Origin: Microvirga flavescens
GTDB taxonomy: Bacteria > Pseudomonadota > Alphaproteobacteria > Rhizobiales > Beijerinckiaceae
Assembly (NCBI RefSeq): GCF_003290125.1
Contig: NZ_QMKH01000010.1
Span: 1 to 64,000, forward strand
Direction of reading: 5' to 3'
Length of the DNA: 64,000 nucleotides
Position numbers and translations under genes: made by a program
Part shown: one piece after another, positions 53,690-61,760 of the stretch
How positions within the stretch are numbered: the first letter of the stretch is position 1
How the letters are laid out: each line of letters opens with the position of its first letter
Notes under the pieces: generated by a model
Databases searched by the model: none
Seen by the model: the letters and a program-made list of their open reading frames with translations, nothing else
What the model was told of the DNA's origin: nothing

Positions 53690-53714
53690 TTTATGTCAGG
53701 AATGCTGACATAAA
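53690..53714. promoter_or_regulatory. Perfect 25-bp operator-like dyad upstream of the oxidoreductase
   Basis: TTTATGTCAG and CTGACATAAA flank the 5-base centre GAATG. The dyad lies 64 bp upstream of the oxidoreductase start and 118 bp upstream of the DUF1007 gene. A TTGACG hexamer just beyond it on the minus strand would place the dyad over the leftward promoter. Form and size suit a dimeric repressor; the regulator is unknown. Confidence 0.6.
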
Positions 53715-53831
53715 CCATCTTATGCGTCAATCGGCGCCTCCCTTTCGCCGCCTTTCCCTTGCAAGCCTCTCCGACTTGCGGTCCAAGCCTTGCAGCACCG
53801 ATTCAAGCCTCGCCATTTTGAAGACAAACGC

Positions 53832-54476
53832 ATGAACCGTCGCCTTGGTCTCAAAACCGCTCTCGCCGCCGCCTTTTCCGCGGCGGCCCTCCCGGCCCTG
53901 GCCCACCCCCATGTCTGGGTCACGGCCAAGGCGGATGTGGTCTTCGTGGACGGAAAAGCCACCGGCATCCGCCATTCCTGGGCCTTCGACGAAGGCTATT
54001 CGGCCTATGTCACGCAGGGGCTCGACAAGAATAACGACGGCAAGCTGACGCCCGACGAGCTGCAGGATCTCGCCAAGGAGAACACAGAATCGCTGGTCGA
54101 TTTCGACTACTTCACCGTGATGAAGGCGAACGGAAAGAAGCAGGCCTTCGATGCCCCGCAAAACCCCGGCATGGCGTTCGAAGACGGCAAGGTCGTTCTC
54201 TCGTTCTTCCTGCCCCTGAAATCGCCCATCCCGGGCGGGGGCGCGGTCTCGGTCGATATCAACGATCCTTCTTTCTTCGTCTTTTTCGAGCTCGCCAAAG
54301 CGAACGACGCCATCAAGATGGTGGGCGCGCCGCAGGGCTGCTCGATCACCGTGACCCGCGCCAAGGGCCTCGACATGGCCGACCAGCAGGCGCTGACCGA
54401 GGGCATGTTCAGCAATTCGGCGAACGCCAATTTTGGCGCGCAGTATTCCAACAAGGCGATCCTCGCATGTCCGTAA
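53832..54476 (+). CDS. DUF1007 periplasmic protein of a nickel/cobalt transport module
   Basis: From ATG 53832 the 214-aa precursor has a basic start and signal peptide (LKTALAAAFSAAALPALA). The mature protein begins HPHVWVTAKADVVF, a potential N-terminal metal site. It also carries an EF-hand-like loop, LDKNNDGKLTPDEL. DUF1007 proteins regularly accompany NicO/RcnA transporters, and the NicO gene here overlaps this one by 10 bp. It may pass or sense Ni or Co in the periplasm; that is inferred. Confidence 0.85.
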   Translation: MNRRLGLKTALAAAFSAAALPALAHPHVWVTAKADVVFVDGKATGIRHSWAFDEGYSAYVTQGLDKNNDGKLTPDELQDLAKENTESLVDFDYFTVMKANGKKQAFDAPQNPGMAFEDGKVVLSFFLPLKSPIPGGGAVSVDINDPSFFVFFELAKANDAIKMVGAPQGCSITVTRAKGLDMADQQALTEGMFSNSANANFGAQYSNKAILACP

Positions 54477-55495
54477 CGGCAGAACCGCTTGAGATCGCCG
54501 CTCCCGGCAAAGGCCGCCTCTGGCAAAGGGCGTTCCTTGCCATCGCTGCAACGGCGCTGGTCGCCGCTGTCGTCGCGCTTCTCGTGTGGTGGTTTGCTCC
54601 GGCAGCCCCCCCGCCGGTCAAGAACCCCTTCGGCATCGGCGCGCGGGAAGCGGCGCCCTCCGGCACGCTCGGCACCTATCTCCTTTCCATTCAGGCCGGC
54701 TTCTACAAAAGCCTTCAGGCCTCCGTGCGGGAGTTGAAGGAGAACGGCGCGGCCCTATGGTCGCTGCTCTTCGTCGGCTTCGCCTATGGCGTCTTCCACG
54801 CCGCAGGCCCCGGCCACGGCAAGGCGGTGATCTCGGCCTATCTGATCGCCGACGAGAAGGCGCTGCGCAAAGGCTTCACGTTGAGCCTCGCCGCCGCTTT
54901 GATTCAGGCGCTCGTCGCCATCCTCATCGTCTGCGTCGCCGCGCTGATCCTGAAGGCCACCGCCGCGACCATGAACGCGCTCACCGCGCAGGTGGAAATG
55001 GCGAGCTTCGCCGTCGTCGCGCTGATGGGCGCGCTCATCACCTGGCGCAAGGCGGGCAAGGTTCTCGGTGTCGCGGCGCTCTCGCGCAATCCCCTCGCCG
55101 AAGCGCAGGATGAATCGTGCGACCACGTCCACCTGCCGCCGCCGGAAGCGTTCGACCGCCTGACGAAGTGGCGGGAGATGGCGGGCGTCGCCCTCGCGGC
55201 GGGCATCCGCCCCTGCGCGGGTGCGCTGATCGTGCTCGTCTTCGCCCTCTCGCAGGGGCTCTTTGCGGCGGGCATCGCCTCCACCTTCGCGATGGCCCTC
55301 GGCACCGCGCTGACCACCGGCGCGATCGCGGCGCTTGCTGTCTTTGCGAAGGCGACCGCTCTGAGAGTCGCGGGCGGGCGAGGCGTCGCCGGGGCGCTCG
55401 CGATGGCGGGAATCGAGCTTCTGGCCGCAGCCTTCGTGCTGGTGCTGGGCCTCAGCCTCCTGTTCGGGCTGCTTGGCTCCGGCGCGGCGAGCTGA
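54467..55495 (+). CDS. NicO/RcnA-like nickel-cobalt transporter
   Basis: The 342-aa membrane protein has a first helix (AFLAIATALVAAVVALLVWW), a periplasmic stretch, then about six more helices. Signature motifs are AYGVFHAAGPGHGKAVISAY and GIRPCAGALIVLVFALSQGL, the HxxxPGHGK and RPC marks of the NicO family. A Cys/His-containing loop (ESCDHVHLPPPEAF) may bind metal. It moves Ni or Co across the inner membrane; whether inward or outward cannot be told. Confidence 0.9.
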   Translation: MSVTAEPLEIAAPGKGRLWQRAFLAIAATALVAAVVALLVWWFAPAAPPPVKNPFGIGAREAAPSGTLGTYLLSIQAGFYKSLQASVRELKENGAALWSLLFVGFAYGVFHAAGPGHGKAVISAYLIADEKALRKGFTLSLAAALIQALVAILIVCVAALILKATAATMNALTAQVEMASFAVVALMGALITWRKAGKVLGVAALSRNPLAEAQDESCDHVHLPPPEAFDRLTKWREMAGVALAAGIRPCAGALIVLVFALSQGLFAAGIASTFAMALGTALTTGAIAALAVFAKATALRVAGGRGVAGALAMAGIELLAAAFVLVLGLSLLFGLLGSGAAS

Positions 55496-55562
55496 CACCC
55501 GAACTTGCGCCGAAGGCCGGGTTTGGGGTAGTTCCTCATCTCACGAAAAGGGAGTTTCGACC

Positions 55563-55805
55563 TTGTCCAAGCCGACCCGCACCAACTGGCGCAACCTTTT
55601 GACCGTCGTGAGCATCATGATCCTCATCGGCACGGAGGTCTTCGGCGTCGCCCTCTCCGGCGGCTGGGCGCTTGCGGGCCTGTTCGATCTCGGGCCGATC
55701 GTCGCTTATGTCCTGATGGGCCTTTTCAGCCTGCTCGCGCTCTATGCGCTCGTGGCCCTGTGGCGCCAGTGCGTCGCCGTCGAGCCCCTGACCAAGCGCG
55801 CCTGA
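55563..55805 (+). CDS. Small two-helix membrane protein (TTG start)
   Basis: TTG 55563 follows an AAGGGAG ribosome site by eight bases and gives 80 aa beginning MSKPTRTNWRNLLTVVSIMI. Two transmembrane helices are evident (LTVVSIMILIGTEVFGVALS and VAYVLMGLFSLLALYALVAL). I do not recognise the family. Its position 67 bp behind the NicO gene suggests it is co-transcribed with the metal module, but it could be independent. Confidence 0.65.
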   Translation: MSKPTRTNWRNLLTVVSIMILIGTEVFGVALSGGWALAGLFDLGPIVAYVLMGLFSLLALYALVALWRQCVAVEPLTKRA

Positions 55806-56107
55806 AGCCTTCTCAAGAAGGCTCCCGCACACCTTCAGCACCTTAGACAAACGGCCCCAAGCCTGCAGACGTTGCCGCTGGCGGCGCTTTTACGCCTGTG
55901 GTTGGATGCAGTTTGACGGCTGACGGGGATTTCTCAAGAGGTTATGAGGATCGCAATCCTGCCACCTTGGTAGGGTTAGTCCTGGCGTCCGATCGGGTCT
56001 CTTTGAACACGATCAGACACCAGTCTCCTTGATTTTACCGCATGATCCGGGCGAACAACCGGTTTCCATTTGTTCTGATCATGCTCTGGGCTGAAGTGCA
56101 TTTTCCC
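55806..56107. other. Intergenic region before the glucan biosynthesis gene
   Basis: This 302-bp gap holds dispersed repeat copy 2 (56040-56087) and otherwise no gene or terminator that I can recognise. A weak hairpin, AGCCTTCTC/GAAGGCTCC-like, lies just after the small membrane gene (55806-55827). Confidence 0.45.
56040..56087 (+). repeat. Dispersed palindromic repeat, GCATGATC type, copy 2
   Basis: GCATGATCCGGGCGAACAAC opens the copy and TTGTTCTGATCATGCTCT closes it, with GGTTTCCA in between. It differs from copy 3 at only a few positions. It ends 20 bp before the glucan biosynthesis start codon, so it lies in the promoter or leader of that gene. Confidence 0.78.
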
Positions 56108-57685
56108 ATGTTCGATCGTCGTCAGTTTCTTCAATTCGCAACCGCTACCGCCGGCCTCGCGGCAGCGGGCTTTCCGGCTTCGGCCCTGGCGCAGCAGGGC
56201 CTGAGGTACGGCGCGCCGTCGGCCTTTTCCTTCGAGGGATTGAAGAAGCGCGCGCGGGATATGGCGGCGAGCCCCTATGTGGCGCCCGCTAGCCCCTCGC
56301 CCGAGATCCTGAACCAGATCGACTACGACGCTCACGGCAAGATCAAGTTCAAGACCGACCTCGCGCTCTGGGCCAAGGGGCCGAGCGAGTTCCCGGTCAC
56401 CTTCTTCCACATGGGCCGCTACTTCCAGAAGCCCGTGCACATGCACGTCGTGGAGAAGGGACAGGCCCGCGAGATCCTTTACGAGGCAAACTATTTCGAC
56501 ATGCCGGCGGACTCCCCCGCCCGCAAGCTGCCCGAGAATTCCGGCTTTGCCGGCTTCCGCTTCCAGGAGCCCCGCGACGGCAAGCTCGACTGGCGCAAGA
56601 ATGACTGGGTGGCCTTCCTCGGTGCTTCCTACTTTCGCGCCATAGGCGAGCTCTACCAATACGGCCTTTCGGCTCGCGGCCTTGCTGTCGATGTAGCCGT
56701 GTTCGGGAAGAACGAGGAGTTCCCGGATTTCACGAATATCTATTTCGACACGCCGCAGGTGGGTTCGGACACGGTTACGGTCTATGCGCTGCTCGACGGC
56801 CCGAGCGTCACGGGCGCCTACCGCTTCGTGATGCAGCGCGCGGCGGCGGTCATCATGGACATCGATTGCGCGGTCTTCATGCGCAAGGATGTCAGCCGCC
56901 TCGGCATCGCACCTCTGACCTCGATGTACTGGTTCTCGGAAACCGCGAAGCCCTCCGCCATCGACTGGCGGCCCGAGATCCACGATTCCGACGGCCTGGC
57001 CATGTGGACCGGCTCCGGGGAGCGCATCTGGCGCCCCCTCAACAACCCGCCGCGCATCATCACCTCCGCCTTCGCCGAGCAGAACCCGAAGGGCTTCGGC
57101 TTGCTGCAGCGCGACCGGGTGTTCGACCATTATCTCGACGGCGTCTATTACGACCGCCGCCCCTCCCTGTGGATCGAACCGCAGGGCGGCTGGGGCAAGG
57201 GCTCGATCCAGCTCGTCGAAATTCCGACGGACGATGAGATTCATGACAACGTCGTCGTCATGTGGGTTCCCGCCGACAGCGCCCGGGCCGGAGACAGTTT
57301 CGAGTTCCGCTATCGCATGCACTGGTCGGCTGAGGAGCCTTTCCCCACGTCGCTGGCGCGCTGCGTCGCTACCCGCTTCGGCAATGGCGGGCAGGCCGGC
57401 ACGGCGCGGCCGAAGGGCGTGCGCAAGTTCATGGTCGAGTTCCTGGGCGAGCCGCTCAAGAAGCTGCCGGCCGGGGTGATCCCGCGCCCGGTCCTCACCG
57501 CCTCGCGCGGCGAGTTCTCGAACATCCTCACCGAAGCCGTGCCGGACGACGTGCCCGGCCACTGGCGGACCCAGTTCGACCTCACCACGCAGGGGACGGA
57601 ACCGGTCGAGCTGCGCTGTTTCCTGCGCAACGGCGAGGAAGTTTTGAGCGAAACCTGGCTCTACCAGTACCACCCGACGCCCTGA
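56108..57685 (+). CDS. OpgG/OpgD-family periplasmic glucan biosynthesis protein (Tat-secreted)
   Basis: I start at ATG 56108 because it opens directly on a twin-arginine signal (MFDRRQFLQFATATAGLAAA). An upstream ATG at 56042 lies inside a dispersed repeat. The 525-aa protein has the MdoG core, including FPVTFFHMGRYFQKPVHMHV, LGASYFRAIGELYQYGLSAR, and GKGSIQLVEIPTDDEIHDNV. It makes or tailors periplasmic beta-glucans that buffer osmotic stress. The Tat signal favours OpgD over OpgG, but the sequence alone does not decide. No opgH glucosyltransferase is in the window. Confidence 0.88.
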   Translation: MFDRRQFLQFATATAGLAAAGFPASALAQQGLRYGAPSAFSFEGLKKRARDMAASPYVAPASPSPEILNQIDYDAHGKIKFKTDLALWAKGPSEFPVTFFHMGRYFQKPVHMHVVEKGQAREILYEANYFDMPADSPARKLPENSGFAGFRFQEPRDGKLDWRKNDWVAFLGASYFRAIGELYQYGLSARGLAVDVAVFGKNEEFPDFTNIYFDTPQVGSDTVTVYALLDGPSVTGAYRFVMQRAAAVIMDIDCAVFMRKDVSRLGIAPLTSMYWFSETAKPSAIDWRPEIHDSDGLAMWTGSGERIWRPLNNPPRIITSAFAEQNPKGFGLLQRDRVFDHYLDGVYYDRRPSLWIEPQGGWGKGSIQLVEIPTDDEIHDNVVVMWVPADSARAGDSFEFRYRMHWSAEEPFPTSLARCVATRFGNGGQAGTARPKGVRKFMVEFLGEPLKKLPAGVIPRPVLTASRGEFSNILTEAVPDDVPGHWRTQFDLTTQGTEPVELRCFLRNGEEVLSETWLYQYHPTP

Positions 57686-57769
57686 GGTTGATTGATCCTC
57701 TCAAGAATACAATCCTGAGGTGCGTATAAAATACTGTACGCCCCTCCGGTTTCGCTCTATACAGGTGCC

Positions 57770-57943
57770 ATGTCACATGACGGGCACCACCATCATCACT
57801 CCCATGCTCACGCTCATCCGCTTCGCGCGGTGGCGATGGCGCCGACCTTTTCGCTGCTGCGCTTTTCCGCCTGGCAGCGGTTGATCGGGGCCGCTGTCGC
57901 CTTGGGCGTTCTCTGGGCGCTCGTCTTCGCTGTTCTCGGGTGA
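57770..57943 (+). CDS. 57-aa His-rich single-helix membrane microprotein of the metal ABC operon
   Basis: ATG 57770 opens a 57-codon gene: MSHDGHHHHHSHAHAHPLRA, then a short linker, then one hydrophobic helix (LIGAAVALGVLWALVFAVLG). Nine of the first sixteen residues are His. It ends 7 bp before the ABC ATPase gene on the same strand and shares the intergenic region upstream, so it is the likely first gene of the operon. An ACAGGTG lies just before the ATG as a weak ribosome site. It could present zinc or manganese at the membrane; function is inferred. Confidence 0.7.
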   Translation: MSHDGHHHHHSHAHAHPLRAVAMAPTFSLLRFSAWQRLIGAAVALGVLWALVFAVLG

Positions 57944-57950
57944 GGGCGAC

Positions 57951-58697
57951 ATGAGCAAAACGACCATCCGTTTCGACGGCCTCACCCTCGGCTACGACCG
58001 CCGCCCCGCCGTGCATCACTTGAGCGGTGAGATCGCCTCCGGCAGCCTCATGGCCGTCGTCGGCCCGAACGGGGCCGGCAAGTCGACCCTCCTGAAAGGC
58101 ATCGTCGGAACCCTTCGCCCCTTGAGCGGGCGCATCGACGTTTCCCTCGATGTGCGAAGCCGCATCGCCTATCTGCCGCAGGCCGCCGAGATTGATCGTT
58201 CATTCCCCATTTCCGTCTACGACATCGTCGCAATGGGCCTGTGGTTCCGCACCGGCCTCTTCGGCGGGATCGGCGCGAAGGACAGGACGAGAATCGAGGA
58301 GGCGCTATCCGCCGTCGGCCTCATCGGCTTCGAGCGCCGCCCGATCTCGACCCTTTCCGGTGGGCAGATGCAGCGCGCGCTGTTCGCGCGGCTTCTGATT
58401 CAGGACGCGCCCGTGATCCTTCTCGATGAGCCCTTCACCGCTATCGACGAGAAAACGACATCCGACCTGCTCGCGCTCGTGAAGCGTTGGCATCACGAAA
58501 AGCGCACGGTCGTCGCGGTGCTGCACGATCTCGATGTCGTGCGCCGCGTGTTTCCGGAAACGCTTCTCATCGCCCGCGAGCCTGTCGCCTGGGGCGAGAC
58601 GAAGGGCGTCTTGAGCGCCGAGAATCTTCTCAAGGCCCGCAGCATGGTCGAGGCGTACGACCCGTACGCGGAAGCCTGCAGCCGCAACGCGGCCTGA
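57951..58697 (+). CDS. Zinc/manganese ABC transporter ATP-binding protein
   Basis: The 248-aa ATPase has Walker A GPNGAGKST, the Q-loop in AYLPQAAEIDRSFP, the ABC signature LSGGQMQRALFARLL, and Walker B VILLDEPFTAID. The switch His is in VVAVLHDLDVV. The AAEIDRSFPISV segment after the Q-loop is typical of the metal-chelate (ZnuC/MntB/AztA) group. It powers the permease encoded next. The operon continues with binding protein and GTPase genes. Confidence 0.92.
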   Translation: MSKTTIRFDGLTLGYDRRPAVHHLSGEIASGSLMAVVGPNGAGKSTLLKGIVGTLRPLSGRIDVSLDVRSRIAYLPQAAEIDRSFPISVYDIVAMGLWFRTGLFGGIGAKDRTRIEEALSAVGLIGFERRPISTLSGGQMQRALFARLLIQDAPVILLDEPFTAIDEKTTSDLLALVKRWHHEKRTVVAVLHDLDVVRRVFPETLLIAREPVAWGETKGVLSAENLLKARSMVEAYDPYAEACSRNAA

Positions 58698-58729
58698 TCC
58701 TTCAAACATTTAAAGGCATGACCGCGATC

Positions 58730-59596
58730 ATGTTCGATTTTCTCATCGCTCCGTTCTCGGAATTCGCGTTCATGCAGCGCGCGCTCGTCGGCACCATCGC
58801 CATCGCGCTCGGCGGCGGGCCTGTCGGCGTGTTTCTGATGCTGCGCCGCATGAGCCTGACGGGCGATGCGATGGCGCACGCGATCCTGCCGGGCGCAGCC
58901 TTCGGTTATCTCCTCGCGGGCCTCTCGCTCCCCGCCATGACGATCGGCGGGTTGATCGCGGGCGTCGTCGTCGCGATAGCGGCAGGTCTCGTGTCACGGC
59001 TCACCACGTTGAAGGAGGACGCTTCACTCGCCGCGTTCTATCTTCTCTCGCTGGCGCTCGGCGTCACCATCGTTTCCTTGCGTGGCTCGAATGTCGATCT
59101 GCTGCACGTTCTGTTCGGAACGGTGCTCGCGCTCGACGACAGCACGCTGCTCCTTCTCGCCTCCATTTCCTCCATCACGCTCGTCGCGTTGGCGGTGCTC
59201 TATCGCCCGCTTGTGTTGGAGTGCGTCGATCCGACGTTCCTGCGCTCGGTGAGCCGTACTGGAACGCCGACACATCTCATCTTCCTCGGCCTCGTCGTGA
59301 TGAACCTCGTTGGCGGTTTCCACGCGCTCGGCACGCTGCTCGCCGTCGGCATGATGATGCTGCCCGCTGCGGCTGCGCGTTTCTGGAGCGAGGACATCAC
59401 CATCATGATGCTCTGGTCTATCGCCATCGGCATCGTGTCGGGCGTCGGGGGATTGCTGCTCTCCTTCCACGCCGAATTGCCGGCGGGCCCCGCCATCATT
59501 CTCGTGGCGGGCGGCCTTTATGTTCTCTCCCTCGTCTTCGGGCGCGAGGGTGGCCTTTTGTGGCTCGTCATGCCCGGCAGGCATCTGGAAGCCTGA
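58730..59596 (+). CDS. Zinc/manganese ABC transporter permease
   Basis: I use ATG 58730 (MFDFLIAPFSEFAFMQRALV), 288 aa; ATG 58718 is in frame but too close to its AAAGG. The ABC-3 family permease has about eight helices. Signatures include MLRRMSLTGDAMAHAILPGA and VLLGVTIVSLRGSN-type helix packing, and GTLLAVGMMMLPAAAARFWS. It forms the membrane channel for metal import. It lies 32 bp after the ATPase gene. Confidence 0.9.
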   Translation: MFDFLIAPFSEFAFMQRALVGTIAIALGGGPVGVFLMLRRMSLTGDAMAHAILPGAAFGYLLAGLSLPAMTIGGLIAGVVVAIAAGLVSRLTTLKEDASLAAFYLLSLALGVTIVSLRGSNVDLLHVLFGTVLALDDSTLLLLASISSITLVALAVLYRPLVLECVDPTFLRSVSRTGTPTHLIFLGLVVMNLVGGFHALGTLLAVGMMMLPAAAARFWSEDITIMMLWSIAIGIVSGVGGLLLSFHAELPAGPAIILVAGGLYVLSLVFGREGGLLWLVMPGRHLEA

Positions 59597-59625
59597 TTCT
59601 TCGCTCAACATCCAAGGAAGCCGCG

Positions 59626-60558
59626 ATGTTATTCAAGCGCGCCGTCATCTCATCAATCATGGGCCTCTCTCTCCTCGCCGGCAGCTGTTTTACGGCGCAG
59701 GCGCAGAGCGCCGACAAGCTCAAGGTCGTCGCGACCTTCTCGATCCTCGGCGACATCGTGCGCAATGTCGGCGGCGACAGAATCGAGGTCACGACCCTCG
59801 TCGGCCCCAACGGCGATGCGCATGTCTACGCGCCGACGCCCGCCGATGGCCGCCGCCTGACAGAGGCCAAGGTTGTTTTCGCCAACGGCCTGAAATTCGA
59901 AGGCTGGATCAGCCGCCTGATCAAATCGTCCGGTACGAAAGCCGCGGTGGTCGAGGCGGCGAAGGGCGTGAAGGCGCTCGCCAGTGACGATCATGACGAG
60001 GGCAAGAAGGGTCATGATCACGATCATGGCGCGTTCGACCCGCATGCCTGGCAGAATGTCGCCAACACTCAGGTCTACGTGGCGAATATCCGCGATGCCC
60101 TCATCGCCGCCGATCCTTCGGCCAAGGCGGCTTATGAGGCCAATGCGGCGGATTACCTGAAGAGACTCGAGGCGCTGGACAGCGAGATCAAGGCGTTCGT
60201 GGCGAAGATCCCGGCGGGCAAGCGCCGGATCATCACCTCCCACGACGCCTTCCGCTATTTCGAGGCGGCTTACGGCATCGACTTCATCGCCCCTCAGGGC
60301 GTCTCGACCGACGCCGAGGCTTCCGCCCGGGACGTCGCCAGGATCATCAAGCAGATCAAGGCGGAGAAAATCGCCGCGATCTTCGTGGAGAACATATCAG
60401 ACCCGCGCCTGATGGACCGCATCTCCAAGGAAACCGGGGCTAAAATCGGCGAACCGGTCTTCTCCGACGCTCTCTCCGATGCCAGCGGCCCGGCGGGGAC
60501 TTACATTGACATGATGCGACACAATATAAAGGCCTTCAGCACGGCGCTTTCGAGCTGA
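59626..60558 (+). CDS. Zinc/manganese ABC transporter substrate-binding protein
   Basis: The 310-aa precursor has a signal peptide (ISSIMGLSLLAGSCFTAQAQ). Metal ligands are visible: His in GPNGDAHVYAPTPAD, His in AFDPHAWQNVANTQVY, His in IITSHDAFRYFEAAYG, and Asp in GEPVFSDALSD. A flexible His/Asp loop (DDHDEGKKGHDHDHGAFDPH) sits where zinc-type proteins carry one. That loop favours zinc; the Asp ligand is also compatible with manganese. Confidence 0.92.
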   Translation: MLFKRAVISSIMGLSLLAGSCFTAQAQSADKLKVVATFSILGDIVRNVGGDRIEVTTLVGPNGDAHVYAPTPADGRRLTEAKVVFANGLKFEGWISRLIKSSGTKAAVVEAAKGVKALASDDHDEGKKGHDHDHGAFDPHAWQNVANTQVYVANIRDALIAADPSAKAAYEANAADYLKRLEALDSEIKAFVAKIPAGKRRIITSHDAFRYFEAAYGIDFIAPQGVSTDAEASARDVARIIKQIKAEKIAAIFVENISDPRLMDRISKETGAKIGEPVFSDALSDASGPAGTYIDMMRHNIKAFSTALSS

Positions 60559-60624
60559 GCTTGGCTGCCGCCTCCGGCCTTCCGCCGGGGCGGCGCTGAC
60601 TCTTCTGATTTTCAGGAATACTCC

Positions 60625-61587
60625 ATGTCCGACAAGATCCCTGTCACGGTTCTCACTGGCTATCTCGGCGCGGGCAAGACCACGCTGCTCAACCGCATTC
60701 TCACCGAACCGCACGGCAAGCGCTATGCGGTGATCGTGAACGAATTCGGCGAGATCGGCATCGACAACGAGCTCGTCGTCGGTGCGGACGAGGAAGTGTT
60801 CGAGATGAACAACGGCTGCATCTGCTGCACCGTGCGCGGCGACCTGATCCGCATTCTCGACGGCCTGATGAAGCGCAAGGGCAAGTTCGACGCCATCATC
60901 GTGGAAACCACCGGCCTCGCCGATCCCGCTCCCGTGGCGCAGACCTTCTTCATGGACCAGGACGTCTCCGACGCCGCCCGCCTCGATGCGGTCGTGACCG
61001 TCGCCGACGCCAAGTGGCTCTCCGAGCGCCTGAAGGATGCGCCCGAGGCCAAGAGCCAGATCGCCTTTGCCGACGTCATCATCCTCAACAAGATCGATCT
61101 CGTGTCGGAGAAGGAACTGGAAGAGGTCGAGGCCCGCATCCGCGCCATCAATCCTTACGCCAAGCTTCATCGCACGACGAATTGCGCGCTGCCGATTTCC
61201 GAAGTTCTGGAGCGCAACGCCTTCGATCTCGAGCGCATCATCGAGCTAGAGCCCGACTTTCTCGAGGAAGGCCATCACCATCATCACGACGAGGACATGC
61301 AGTCGCTCTCTGTGCAGATCGACGGCGAGGTCGATCCCGAAAAGTTCATGCCGTGGATTTCCAACCTCACGCAGGTCGAGGGTCCGAACATCCTGCGCTG
61401 CAAGGGCATCGTCGCCTTCCCGAACGAGCCGAAGCGCTTCGTGTTCCAGGGCGTCCACATGATCCTCGACGGCGACGTGCAGGACGACTGGAAACCCGGG
61501 CAGAAACGGAACTCCAAGGTCGTGTTCATCGGGCGCGACCTGAACGAGAAAGCCATCCGCGAAGGCTTCCTCGCGACGGCGGCCTGA
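60625..61587 (+). CDS. COG0523 (CobW/ZNG1-type) GTP-dependent metal chaperone
   Basis: The 320-aa GTPase has Walker A TGYLGAGKTTLLN and the invariant metal motif NNGCICCTVRGD (CxCC). Switch motif VETTGLADPAPV, the NKID base-recognition motif ILNKIDLVSEK, and a His run (LEEGHHHHHDED) near residue 215 are also present. The C-terminal CobW_C domain ends NEKAIREGFLATAA. Such proteins deliver zinc or another metal to client enzymes using GTP. Its place behind a zinc/manganese importer fits an uptake-to-delivery chain. Confidence 0.93.
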   Translation: MSDKIPVTVLTGYLGAGKTTLLNRILTEPHGKRYAVIVNEFGEIGIDNELVVGADEEVFEMNNGCICCTVRGDLIRILDGLMKRKGKFDAIIVETTGLADPAPVAQTFFMDQDVSDAARLDAVVTVADAKWLSERLKDAPEAKSQIAFADVIILNKIDLVSEKELEEVEARIRAINPYAKLHRTTNCALPISEVLERNAFDLERIIELEPDFLEEGHHHHHDEDMQSLSVQIDGEVDPEKFMPWISNLTQVEGPNILRCKGIVAFPNEPKRFVFQGVHMILDGDVQDDWKPGQKRNSKVVFIGRDLNEKAIREGFLATAA

Positions 61588-61601
61588 GGCTCTTGCCTCA
61601 C

Positions 61602-61708
61602 CCTCATCCTGAGGAGCCCGCTTTGCGGGCGTCTCGAAGGATGGTCCAGTGTACGCTGGAAACGCCTCGTCCTTCGAGACGGGCCTTACGGCCCTCCTCA
61701 GGATGAGG
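61602..61708. repeat. 107-bp compound palindromic element
   Basis: Outer arms CCTCATCCTGAGGAG (61602-61616) and its complement (61694-61708) pair perfectly over 15 bp. Inner arms GTCTCGAAGGA (61631-61641) and TCCTTCGAGAC (61670-61680) pair over 11 bp. Each side also carries a small GC hairpin. This is the dispersed type of palindrome common in Rhizobiales. It separates the GTPase gene from the WD40 gene. Confidence 0.78.
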
Positions 61709-61760
61709 CTCCCGCTTCCTCCGACTTGTGCTATTTGGCTCCCTGAAAGGGACTGCCTGA

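Noticed and set aside
55976-57673. 565-codon minus-strand open frame
   Set aside because: Antisense to the glucan biosynthesis gene and runs through dispersed repeat copy 2.
57722-57741. GCGTA-N10-TACGC inverted repeat as a Zur or Mur box before the metal operon
   Set aside because: Only the outer five bases pair and the inner part does not fit the zinc- or manganese-regulator boxes I know. It could still be a weak site.
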